Below are positions 1-7,600 of a DNA stretch of 14,693 nt, in pieces. The stretch is from assembly GCA_964471235.1 (NCBI GenBank), contig CAYYGL010000122.1, positions 1 through 14,693 of the forward strand, written 5' to 3'. The DNA is from CAYYGL01 sp964471235 (GTDB lineage Bacteria > Calditrichota > Calditrichia > RBG-13-44-9 > J075). Position 1 is the first letter of the stretch. Each line of letters begins with the position of its first letter. A program made the position numbers and the translations under genes. The notes beneath the pieces were generated by a model that was not told the DNA's origin, searched no databases, and saw nothing but the letters and a program-made list of their open reading frames with translations.

Positions 1-2
1 CC

Positions 3-2768
3 CTGGTAACCCGGGGGCTGGAGATAAGCCAATCAAAAGGTGATTCGGTATTTACAGGGGTTATGTTAAACGCCCTCGGCAATATTGTTGCGGATAAATG
101 GGGGCGCAGCCAGGCATTGGAACTTTACCAACGTGCCCATCACCTTTCCCAAATCACCGGGGATTTCTTTACGTTTGTCAGTGCCAGCCGGGGGTATGCG
201 GAAGCATTGAAATTTTTGAACCAATCTCACGAAGCGGTGGAAATTGCCAATGCGGCTCTTCAAACCGCTGCTCATTTTCCCATGCGGCCTCTGGTCGCCA
301 GGGTCTATTTTGAAAAAGGTCAGTCGTCTTATTTCCTGGAACATTATCATCAGGCACTGGCAGCTTATGATAGTGCCTGGAATATTCTCGTCAGGAATGA
401 AAAGGAGAATCATTCCATTCTCAATCTGGTTACCAATGGCCAGGGAGATGTTTATAAAAGTGTTCATTTATATGAATTAGCCCATTTTCGTTATCAGGAA
501 GGGTTACGCCTGGCACGTGCGTATCATTCCAAACGATTTTTGATTACGGCATTGCAGAAATTGGGTGACCTCCTGTTTGAAGCAAAATCGTATGATAATG
601 CGATTCAAAATTTTAAAGAATACATTGCCCGTAGTTCCAGCGTTTACCAAAAATGTTTTGGGAACAGGCAGATTGCCGAAATTTACATCGAACAAAAAAA
701 ATACCATCAAGCAGAACCGTATTATTTGAATGCCTTATCTTTTGCTATGAAAGTAAATTATCCCATATATATTGGGTGGTGCCAGGCGGGTCTGGGTAAT
801 TTAAAACGTCTCCAGGGGGATTCGTTAAGCGCTGTGAAGTATTATCATGATGCCCTGGAGGTTGCCCGGGAAATGGCTCAAACCGAAGAAGGGTATAAAT
901 TACGGATTTTTATTTATAAGGGCCTGGGCGAAATGTTTATGAAAGCAAACCGTGCCCGGGCGGCAATAAGCGCGTTCCGAAAAGCAGCGGATTATATTGA
1001 AAAAAGCCGAACCTCTCTGAAAGTAGAACAATTCCGAATCGGCTTTTTCAGTGGATACAGTTCCGTGTATAAAAATTTAGCCCAATGTTATTTTGATCTC
1101 TACCTCCGGGAGAATAACCCGGTTAGAATTGACAGCATTTATTATTTTATGGAGATGTCCCAGGGACGTTCGTTAAAAGACCTCTCCCTGGGGAACCGAA
1201 ATGATGATGAGAAATTCAAAGACAATCCTGCCTATAAGAATTATCAACTAACAACTCAAAAATTGCAAAGCTTGCAAAGAGCGTTACGAGCGAGCATCTA
1301 TCAAGCAGTCCCCCAATCAACACGTGATAGCCTGTTAACCCGCATTGAATTGTCTCGTTATGAATTGTTAGAAGAACGGGTACGGTTACTGGATGAAAGT
1401 CGAGAAGACACCACCGCCAAACCTCTTCAAGCCCTTACGATTCCTCAAATACAGAATCAACTGAAGCAGTTAGGGTCCGGTTTACTTCAATATCAGATCG
1501 GGGAAAACACTTCGTTCGTGTTAGTGGTTACCGGAAACATGAAGACAGTGGTTCGCCTCTCCATCACTGCTGACGAATTAAATCAGGCTATTTCGGCATT
1601 GATGAGTCCTTTTCACCAATTGAATCAGCAAAATATTGCCGATGTTGTTTTTCGGGCAGATATAGCATACCGGTTGTACCGTGAATTGATTCAGCCGGTG
1701 GAGCAAACGGTGAAGCTTCCGGAAAATTTAGTCATTGTTCCGGACCTGGCAATGACCAATCTCCCTCTGGAGTTATTGCTCACCAGGGCGTCAGCCAAAC
1801 CGTTTTTTACCCCGGCAGACCCGCCCTTGTATGCAGCAGATTTTCTGCAACATCGATACATCTTTACCTACAGCCCCACTTCGTTAACAATTCACCCTTC
1901 TCATTCAATGAGATTCCGGAAACCGAAAATCCTGGCATTTGCCAATCCTTTGCAACTTGATGAAGTACTGGCAAAAGCTCCCCCGGGAGGGAATTTTACT
2001 CGATTGAATCGATCGCATGCGGAAAGCAATCGGAAACTCCGGGAAGGCGTCTCAATAGCCCGTCGGTTTTCCCCCCTGGCGTATGCCGAGGTGGAAGCGA
2101 GCGGGATTCAAAAAATATTTCCCTCCACCAAAATTTTTATGCGCAATGAGTTTACCGAAGCGAGGTTAAAAGAAAATATCTCTCATTATGACATCATTCA
2201 TTTTGCCACCCATGGGTTTGTTGGCAGTGCTTTTGATGCATTTTCCGGGCTGGTGCTGGCAATGTCGAATGATACCCGGGATGATGGTTTTCTGATGGGA
2301 TATGAGATCTCCGATTTGAACCTAACCGGATGCGATTTAATTTCTCTCAGTGCCTGTGAAACCGGACAGGGAAAGTTGGTTGCCGGGGAAGGGGTGTTGG
2401 GCTTACCACGATTATTCCTGGGAGCCGGGGCAAAATCGGTTATGATGACCCTGTGGAAAGTGGATGATCAGTTCACTTCCCAATTGATGCCCCAATTTTA
2501 TCGGTATCTTTTAAAAGATCAGGTTTCCAAAGCCGTTGCATTAGCAGCCGCCAAACGCTCGGTTTTAAACAGCAACGTTCAACAAAATCACTTAGCCTAT
2601 CAACATCCTGTTTTTTGGGCATCTTTTGTGTTATTCGGCGATCCCGGGAACCGCTCTGTTTACCTTCCCTGGTATTTTCTCCCCGGAGCGGTGCTGTTTG
2701 GATTCTTGTTAATCGGGGGAGTCGGCTACCTGTTTTTCCGGAGGCGCCGTGTCCGGATGCTCAAATAA
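3..2768 (+). CDS. TPR-CHAT domain protein with C-terminal membrane anchor (5' partial)
   Basis: The reading frame is open to the left edge, and the 20 codons before the ATG at 63 continue the TPR pattern, so the true start lies outside the window. Numbering from that ATG, residues 1 to about 320 are TPR-like helical pairs. A linker follows, then a CHAT (caspase HetF-associated) domain from about 470 to 860. The caspase-type dyad is visible: His717 in HFATHG and Cys765 in LSACETG, so proteolytic activity is plausible. A hydrophobic segment at about 870-892 followed by RRRR and other basic residues (893-901) looks like a single C-terminal TM helix with a cytoplasmic tail. If so, the TPR and CHAT parts would face the periplasm, probably behind an unseen signal peptide. 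CHAT proteins are peptidases or scaffolds in several settings, including defence and cell death; no partner effector is seen here, so the role is unknown. Family call is secure, function is not. Confidence 0.93.
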   Translation: MVTRGLEISQSKGDSVFTGVMLNALGNIVADKWGRSQALELYQRAHHLSQITGDFFTFVSASRGYAEALKFLNQSHEAVEIANAALQTAAHFPMRPLVARVYFEKGQSSYFLEHYHQALAAYDSAWNILVRNEKENHSILNLVTNGQGDVYKSVHLYELAHFRYQEGLRLARAYHSKRFLITALQKLGDLLFEAKSYDNAIQNFKEYIARSSSVYQKCFGNRQIAEIYIEQKKYHQAEPYYLNALSFAMKVNYPIYIGWCQAGLGNLKRLQGDSLSAVKYYHDALEVAREMAQTEEGYKLRIFIYKGLGEMFMKANRARAAISAFRKAADYIEKSRTSLKVEQFRIGFFSGYSSVYKNLAQCYFDLYLRENNPVRIDSIYYFMEMSQGRSLKDLSLGNRNDDEKFKDNPAYKNYQLTTQKLQSLQRALRASIYQAVPQSTRDSLLTRIELSRYELLEERVRLLDESREDTTAKPLQALTIPQIQNQLKQLGSGLLQYQIGENTSFVLVVTGNMKTVVRLSITADELNQAISALMSPFHQLNQQNIADVVFRADIAYRLYRELIQPVEQTVKLPENLVIVPDLAMTNLPLELLLTRASAKPFFTPADPPLYAADFLQHRYIFTYSPTSLTIHPSHSMRFRKPKILAFANPLQLDEVLAKAPPGGNFTRLNRSHAESNRKLREGVSIARRFSPLAYAEVEASGIQKIFPSTKIFMRNEFTEARLKENISHYDIIHFATHGFVGSAFDAFSGLVLAMSNDTRDDGFLMGYEISDLNLTGCDLISLSACETGQGKLVAGEGVLGLPRLFLGAGAKSVMMTLWKVDDQFTSQLMPQFYRYLLKDQVSKAVALAAAKRSVLNSNVQQNHLAYQHPVFWASFVLFGDPGNRSVYLPWYFLPGAVLFGFLLIGGVGYLFFRRRRVRMLK

Positions 2769-2809
2769 AAGAAAAGAAGATTTGTTATTTTAGTTACAAC
2801 ATTCAGTGG

Positions 2810-2832
2810 AAAATTGTACATGTTACAATTTT
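2810..2832. promoter_or_regulatory. Perfect 9-bp inverted repeat between the CHAT gene and pepF
   Basis: AAAATTGTA (2810-2818) and TACAATTTT (2824-2832) are exact reverse complements separated by 5 nt. The dyad sits 41 bp after the CHAT stop and 77 bp before the pepF start. It could be an operator (TTGTA-N5-TACAA) or the stem of an AT-rich terminator; there is no clean T-run after it. The dyad is seen directly, the role is inferred. Confidence 0.4.
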
Positions 2833-2838
2833 GAGAAC

Positions 2839-2871
2839 CCTTCCGAAACAACTGACCGGAAAACCGGAAGG
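2839..2871 (+). terminator. Possible hairpin (weak terminator or leader structure) before pepF
   Basis: CCTTCCG (2839-2845) pairs with CGGAAGG (2865-2871) across a 19-nt loop that itself holds CCGGAAAACCGG. No T-run follows, so this is a weak candidate for a terminator. It lies 38 bp upstream of the pepF ATG, so it could instead be part of the pepF leader. Confidence 0.25.
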
Positions 2872-2909
2872 AACTGAAACGAAACTGCGAAGAGGGAAGG
2901 AGAGACCGG

Positions 2910-4772
2910 ATGATAGAAGAGATCATTTGCTGGCTGCCCAAAACAGGAACTGACGGGGTGAATACCCTGCCGGAACGATCGGAAATTGCCCCGGAATACC
3001 GTTGGCAGCTAAATAGCATTTTTGCAAATGATCAGGAATGGGAAAAAACATTTGCAGAACTGGAAAGCCGGATTCCGGAGATTGAAACTTTTCGCGGGCA
3101 ATTGGGAGAGTCAGCAGATACCTTGCTGGCATGCCTGAAGATGCGCGACCAATTAAATGAAACGTTCGGGAAATTGTATCTTTACGCTGGCTTGCATAAC
3201 GATGAGGACACTACCAATAACCGCTACCAGGCATATCGGGATCGGGCAACCTCGTTAATGGTGAAAATTAATCAGGCAACAGCCTTTATCCAGCCGGAAA
3301 TTCTGGCAATCCCGGAAAAGCAATTACAGAAGTTTATCAATCAGAAGAAAGGCTTGCAGGAATACCGGCATTATTTTGATGATTTAATTCGCAGTAAAGC
3401 TCATGTGCTGCCCCCGGAACAGGAACGCTTGCTGGCATTGGGGGGGGAGTTGGCGCAGGGTCCGTTTACCATCTTTTCTATGTTTAACAATGCCGATATC
3501 AAATTTCCATCCATTAAAGATGAAGAGGGCAGGGAAGTAGAGGTTACCAAGGGAAGGTTTTTGCGATTTATGGAATCACGCGATCGGCGGGTACGAGAGG
3601 ATGCGTTTTCTGCCATGTACGGAACCTACGCCAGGTGGACCAACACCCTGGCAGCCACCCTTTCGACCGCATTGAAACGAAATATTTTTTACGCCCGGGC
3701 TCGGAAGTACCCAACCGCTCTTCAGGCAGCGTTAGACAGCGATAATATTCCGGTTTCGGTTTATGATAATATGGTGGAGACCATCAACCGTAATTTGCTG
3801 CCTCTCCACCGGTATATCTCGCTTCGGAAAAAGCTGCTGGGACTGGCGGATCTTCATCCCTGGGACTTGTTTGTTCCGATTCTCAGTGATGTTACTTTTG
3901 AGATTCCCTACGAAGAAGCGCAGCAGACGGTTCTTCAGGCATTACAGCCCCTGGGTGAGGAATACCGGTCCATTCTTCAGCAAAGTTTTTCCGGAGGTTG
4001 GATTGATGTCTATGAAAACAAGGGAAAACGTTCCGGCGCTTATTCCTGGGCAACTTACGGGGTGCATCCTTTTATCTTGTTAAACTACGACCACACCCTT
4101 AATGATGTGTTTACCCTGGCGCATGAGTTAGGCCATGCCATGCATTCGTATTATTCCCATCGTGCCCAGCCTTACCATTACAGCCGGTACACCATTTTCG
4201 TTGCCGAGGTTGCATCCACCCTGAACGAGGCGTTGTTAATGGATTATTTACTAAAACACACTGAGGATAAACGAAAGAAACTGTATTTACTGAATGAGTA
4301 CGCTGATAAAATCCGGGGCACGGTGTACATTCAAACACTATTTGCAGAATTCGAGAGAGATATTCACGAGAAGGCGGAAAGCGGTGAGGGATTAACTGCC
4401 GAAGTTTTTAACCGGCTTTGCCGGGAATTGTATACCAGGTATTTCGGATCGGAACTGGTAATGGATGAGCTTTATGAAATCAACTGGTGCCGCATTCCCC
4501 ATTTTTATTACAATTTTTACGTGTATAAGTATGTGACCGGATTTTCGGCTGCCATTGCCCTGGCGCAGAAAATAATCCGTGGGGATACCGCTGCCCGCGA
4601 TGCCTATTTGCATTTTCTCTCCCGGGGAAGTTCCGATTATTCACTCAATCTCCTAAAAGATGCCGGGGTCGATATGAGCACTCCGGAACCGATCGAAGCC
4701 AACACGGTGTTGCTGAATCAATTGGTGGACGAGATGACGGAATTGGCGGCGGAGGATGGAAACCCATCGTAA
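2910..4772 (+). CDS. pepF: Oligoendopeptidase F, M3B family zinc metallopeptidase
   Basis: The 620-residue product matches the usual length of PepF-type M3 peptidases, cytosolic enzymes that cut short peptides during peptide turnover. The zinc site is complete: HELGH at 405-409 (zinc ligands His405 and His409, catalytic Glu406) and the third ligand Glu433 in VAEVAS. The C-terminal family signature IPHFYYNFYVYKY (His531 and following tyrosines), used in substrate binding, is also present. There is no signal peptide or TM segment. The ATG at 2910 follows a purine-rich GGGAAGGAGAG ribosome-binding site. It begins 141 bp after the CHAT gene on the same strand. The stretch between holds two dyads, so co-transcription is uncertain. 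Family identification is secure; the peptide substrates cannot be read from sequence. Confidence 0.95.
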   Translation: MIEEIICWLPKTGTDGVNTLPERSEIAPEYRWQLNSIFANDQEWEKTFAELESRIPEIETFRGQLGESADTLLACLKMRDQLNETFGKLYLYAGLHNDEDTTNNRYQAYRDRATSLMVKINQATAFIQPEILAIPEKQLQKFINQKKGLQEYRHYFDDLIRSKAHVLPPEQERLLALGGELAQGPFTIFSMFNNADIKFPSIKDEEGREVEVTKGRFLRFMESRDRRVREDAFSAMYGTYARWTNTLAATLSTALKRNIFYARARKYPTALQAALDSDNIPVSVYDNMVETINRNLLPLHRYISLRKKLLGLADLHPWDLFVPILSDVTFEIPYEEAQQTVLQALQPLGEEYRSILQQSFSGGWIDVYENKGKRSGAYSWATYGVHPFILLNYDHTLNDVFTLAHELGHAMHSYYSHRAQPYHYSRYTIFVAEVASTLNEALLMDYLLKHTEDKRKKLYLLNEYADKIRGTVYIQTLFAEFERDIHEKAESGEGLTAEVFNRLCRELYTRYFGSELVMDELYEINWCRIPHFYYNFYVYKYVTGFSAAIALAQKIIRGDTAARDAYLHFLSRGSSDYSLNLLKDAGVDMSTPEPIEANTVLLNQLVDEMTELAAEDGNPS

Positions 4773-5048
4773 ACGAACGAATGCGATTCGCATGCACCTC
4801 GGATTAAGGTTCTTGAAAACACCATAACACTTTAGCGCTTTGAAAATGGTCATAGTATTTCTCATCCGGTTTCGAAACCACCCCCCTTTGGCGGAGCCAC
4901 CCCGGCGGGAGATTCCCCCTTTCTTGCAAGAGAAAGGGAAAAAGGGTTGAATTCGAACCTACTTGATTCTCATTCAGCTATTGTTTCATAGCGAGGGAGT
5001 GTTACGAAACATCCAAATCCCAATATTACAAAAAGAAGCGAGATATCC
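4773..5048. repeat. Intergenic region with hairpin-rich dispersed-repeat-like sequence
   Basis: No convincing coding sequence lies in this 276-bp gap. From about 4880 to 4947 it carries C-rich then G-rich blocks, including the exact inverted repeat CCCTTTCT (4917-4924) / AGAAAGGG (4931-4938) around a 6-nt loop, followed by AAAAAGGG. The composition differs from the flanking genes and resembles intergenic repeats found in many copies in some genomes. The hairpin could also end pepF transcription, although it is about 145 bp downstream. Whether it is dispersed cannot be judged from one window. Confidence 0.45.
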
Positions 5049-6014
5049 ATGCGAAGAGTACTGGTTACCGGCGGTGCCGGATTTATCGGGTCCTATTTAT
5101 GTGAGCAGTTGCTGGAACAGGGCAATGAAGTGATTTGCCTTGACAACTTTTTTACCGGAAGTAAGCGGAACATCCTTCACCTGATGGATAATCATCATTT
5201 CGAGTTGATCCGCCATGATGTGATCCAACCCATTCTGCTGGAAGTGGATCGCATTTATCACTTTGCCTGCCCGGCATCACCGGTACATTACCAATTTAAT
5301 CCTGTCAAAACAATCAAGACCAGTGTGATGGGCACCATCAACATGCTGGGGATGGCAAAACGGGTGAAAGCTCGGGTGATGTTAGCATCTACCTCGGAGG
5401 TTTATGGTAATCCGAAGGTGCATCCCCAACCGGAGTCCTATTGGGGAAATGTCAATCCCATTGGACGGCGAAGCTGCTATGATGAAGGAAAACGAGTAGC
5501 GGAAACATTGATGATGGATTACCACCGTCAAAACCAGGTGGATATCAAGATTATCCGGATTTTCAACACTTACGGGCCGCGGATGGCGCCCAACGATGGC
5601 AGGGTGGTCAGCAATTTCATCATCCAGGCGCTGGCAAACCGCGATATTACCATCTATGGGGATGGCAAACAGTCCCGCTCCTTCTGTTATATTGATGACC
5701 TGGTGAGGGGGATATTGGGGATGATGGAGACTGAGGAATTTATCGGTCCGGTTAACCTGGGCAACCCGGATGAATTTACCATTTTCGAACTGGCGGAGAA
5801 GGTCATTGAATTAACCGGCTCCCGCTCGAAGATTCGTTATGAACCGCTCCCGGAGGATGACCCGGAGCAGCGTCAGCCGGATATCCGTCTGGCACAAGAG
5901 AAATTGGACTGGCAGCCCACCATAAAATTGGAAGAGGGGTTAAAAAAGACCATCGCCTATTTTGAAGGGGTGCTGGCGAATAACAATAATCTGGAACGAA
6001 TGCTGAGCACCTGA
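5049..6014 (+). CDS. UDP-glucuronate decarboxylase (UDP-xylose synthase), extended SDR family
   Basis: The 321-residue protein is a typical bacterial UXS-type enzyme, converting UDP-glucuronate to UDP-xylose and CO2 through a tightly bound NAD+ and a 4-keto intermediate. The N-terminal Rossmann fold has GGAGFIG (GxxGxxG, residues 8-14). The catalytic set is intact: STSEVYG at 114-120 and YDEGK with Tyr144 and Lys148. The segments FACPASPVHYQ, NTYGPRM and DGRVVSNF are characteristic of this subgroup and separate it from UDP-glucose 4-epimerase. The protein starts with the beta-strand of the Rossmann fold, which fixes the ATG at 5049. It has no TM segment, so it is cytosolic. It stands alone with long gaps on both sides. 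The RmlC-like gene downstream is the only other sugar-nucleotide-type gene, consistent with a supply role for surface polysaccharide (inference). Confidence 0.93.
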   Translation: MRRVLVTGGAGFIGSYLCEQLLEQGNEVICLDNFFTGSKRNILHLMDNHHFELIRHDVIQPILLEVDRIYHFACPASPVHYQFNPVKTIKTSVMGTINMLGMAKRVKARVMLASTSEVYGNPKVHPQPESYWGNVNPIGRRSCYDEGKRVAETLMMDYHRQNQVDIKIIRIFNTYGPRMAPNDGRVVSNFIIQALANRDITIYGDGKQSRSFCYIDDLVRGILGMMETEEFIGPVNLGNPDEFTIFELAEKVIELTGSRSKIRYEPLPEDDPEQRQPDIRLAQEKLDWQPTIKLEEGLKKTIAYFEGVLANNNNLERMLST

Positions 6015-6024
6015 TTGGATGCTT

Positions 6025-6054
6025 CCCGTCTCATCGCAGTTTAAACCAGACGGG
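6025..6054 (+). terminator. Probable terminator hairpin after the UDP-glucuronate decarboxylase gene
   Basis: CCCGTCT (6025-6031) pairs exactly with AGACGGG (6048-6054), 10 bp after the stop codon. The loop is 16 nt and the trailing sequence CTTTCGATT is only moderately T-rich, so it is an imperfect intrinsic terminator. Confidence 0.45.
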
Positions 6055-6127
6055 CTTTCGATTATCCGAAAGTCACCAAACATCAATTGGGCGCATGATA
6101 AATTGCACAAATCAAAAAAGAGTAGGG

Positions 6128-6306
6128 GATTCCTGCCCCAATGACGACGTCACCACGTTGTGGCGGGGTCACTTCGTGGCATTCGGAGCAACGCCCCCCG
6201 TCGGGGCAGGAATGACAGCCAGGGTGCTAATTTTTATGTCATTCCGGCTGTATCCCGCCGCGGCGGGAGGAATGCCGCCACGAGGTGGCTCCGTTGGAGG
6301 AATCTT
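6128..6306. repeat. Palindrome-rich intergenic repeat block
   Basis: The gap 6015-6350 holds no supported gene. It contains nested inverted repeats: ATTCCTGCCCC (6129-6139) with GGGGCAGGAAT (6203-6213); a perfect 16-bp palindrome TCCCGCCGCGGCGGGA (6253-6268); and GCCAC-GAG-GTGGC (6277-6289). Motifs of the type ATTCC...GGAAT(GAC) border these hairpins. This is the look of a multi-copy intergenic element inserted as two adjacent units. GC content is clearly above the neighbouring gene ends. Copy number in the genome cannot be seen here. Confidence 0.55.
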
Positions 6307-6350
6307 CTAACATGCAATTTGTCATGCGCCTACATTAATTTTTCTTTTCC

Positions 6351-6809
6351 ATGAATGAAAACAACAATTTACCGGCAGGCAAAATGAACGGGGTTAAGAT
6401 TTACCAACCAGGGGTTCGTTGGAAGGAAAACAGCCGCCATTGGAATTTGCTGGGCGAAGTCGATTTAAAATCCTCCCACATTTTCGGTATCGAAAGCGTT
6501 ACCAATTTTCCGGGAGTCGTGGAAGGCTGGCATTCTTTGCTGAACGGCGCATTGTATATTACCTGCGTTCGGGGAATGATAAAACTCGCCCTGTTTGACA
6601 ACCGGCGGGATTCCGATACCTTTGGGGAATTACAGGAAATTTTTCTGGGCGAATCCCGACCACTGATAGTGAAAGTACCGGAAGACGTGTTTTACGGCTG
6701 GAAATCGCTGCCGGAATCTTCCGCTACGGTGCTCTTATTGCTTGTTGATGCCTCCCCCGATTTTGATCACCTTCCAGAGGATTCAGACCGGATTCCCTAC
6801 CGATGGTGA
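6351..6809 (+). CDS. RmlC-like (dTDP-4-dehydrorhamnose 3,5-epimerase superfamily) cupin, possibly atypical
   Basis: The 152-residue product has a cupin core that aligns by eye with dTDP-sugar 3,5-epimerases: EGWH near 58-61 (like RGLH, with the catalytic-base His), VRGMIKLALFDNRRDSDTFG (73-92, the diagnostic strand-and-turn segment), then KVPEDVFYGW and a final PEDSDRIPYRW. RmlC proteins are usually about 180 residues, so this one is short and ends where the normal C-terminal segment would continue. The tyrosines expected after the TVLLLLVD strand (CTDYY in RmlC) are replaced by A-S-P, so classical epimerase activity is doubtful. It may be a relative with another sugar-nucleotide or non-catalytic role. 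No ribosome-binding site precedes the ATG at 6351. The ATG at 6384 has GGCAGG 5 nt upstream and is an equally good start. Confidence 0.75.
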   Translation: MNENNNLPAGKMNGVKIYQPGVRWKENSRHWNLLGEVDLKSSHIFGIESVTNFPGVVEGWHSLLNGALYITCVRGMIKLALFDNRRDSDTFGELQEIFLGESRPLIVKVPEDVFYGWKSLPESSATVLLLLVDASPDFDHLPEDSDRIPYRW

Positions 6810-6833
6810 TCCCACCCTCACCGATTTTCGACG

Positions 6834-7475
6834 TTATCCCGATGTTTCCGCCACATCTTCGTTCCCAAACAGTTGATCATTTAAACGATGTTCCCGTTCG
6901 GCAACTGTCTGGGCAAAATATTCGATATTTTTTGTGGAATGAAACGCCTGGTAGCCTTCACTCAAAAAATCCATAATCTCCCCAAAACCGGCAAGATGAG
7001 CAGCGCTGCGAACAATTCGCAATGACCAGCCGATAAAGGGCATCTGGCTAAGGCGGTGGATCCCCCGGATGGCTTCTACCATTAAATTGATCTGGTAGAC
7101 TCGTTGAGAATAGTTCTCGCAACTGCGGTAAACCGCTCCATAGCTTTCCAGGGTGAATGGCGGCTGGATACCCAATTCCATCATCTTTTCCACCATCTGA
7201 TTATCCAGGGCATCACTCAGGTCATGTAGTTCAATCACCCTGCCCACCTCATCGATAATTTCCCCCTTCAGCAATCCGCTTAATTTTTGGTGGAGTGTTT
7301 TGATGCCCTGATTGCGAAAACTGAAATCACGCGGCCCATAAATCTGCTCAAAGAAAAATTCCACCAGGCGTTTGTATTGGGGCATCCGGAAGATATCCCG
7401 GTAGGTTTCCCGGATTCGTTCCGCCTGAAACGCCTGCAAGGCGGTTTTATATTGTTGAAATTCCGATTGTGTCAT
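6834..7475 (-). CDS. Conserved hypothetical protein with FFFEQIYGPRDFSFRN-type motif
   Basis: The protein is 213 residues from the ATG at 7475, which has AGGA 8 nt upstream; an in-frame ATG at 7535 would add 20 residues but lies upstream of a TATAAT box and lacks this signal. I recognise the pattern FFxxxxYGPrDFSxR (near residues 39-55 of the short form), followed by a helical ELHDLSDALD segment and ending in helices with a conserved REHRL motif. Similar hypothetical proteins of about 210-230 residues occur in proteobacteria; I cannot give a reliable family number or function. It appears all-alpha and soluble, with no signal peptide or TM segment. It lies 125 bp downstream of the histidine-kinase-like gene on the same strand, so a functional link is possible but unproven. 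Confidence 0.8.
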   Translation of the reverse strand: MTQSEFQQYKTALQAFQAERIRETYRDIFRMPQYKRLVEFFFEQIYGPRDFSFRNQGIKTLHQKLSGLLKGEIIDEVGRVIELHDLSDALDNQMVEKMMELGIQPPFTLESYGAVYRSCENYSQRVYQINLMVEAIRGIHRLSQMPFIGWSLRIVRSAAHLAGFGEIMDFLSEGYQAFHSTKNIEYFAQTVAEREHRLNDQLFGNEDVAETSG

Positions 7476-7511
7476 CGTACAGTTCCTGCCCTCGATCAAA
7501 AGGACAAGAAT

Positions 7512-7517
7512 ATTATA
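7512..7517 (-). promoter_or_regulatory. TATAAT -10-like box upstream of the hypothetical gene
   Basis: On the - strand TATAAT (7517-7512) lies 36 nt before the ATG at 7475, which would leave an untranslated leader of about 30 nt. No good -35 box sits at 17 nt (the nearest, TTGATC, is only 12 nt away). If real, it supports the shorter protein start and independent transcription of this gene. Confidence 0.3.
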
Positions 7518-7600
7518 CTTTCCAGTTGGGATCAAGTTTTTTCGGAAGTCAATAGCGCTGGATGGGATGGCGTAGAAAGAATTGCGGTTTTTCGGTGCTT

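Noticed and set aside
2615..3019. Frames overlapping the end of the CHAT gene and the start of pepF on both strands
   Set aside because: They overlap well-supported genes and show no conserved motif or start signal.
6095..6354. Short + strand frames of 64-71 codons in the gap before the RmlC-like gene
   Set aside because: They translate the GC-rich palindromic repeats into low-complexity Gly/Arg/Pro peptides; not credible as genes.
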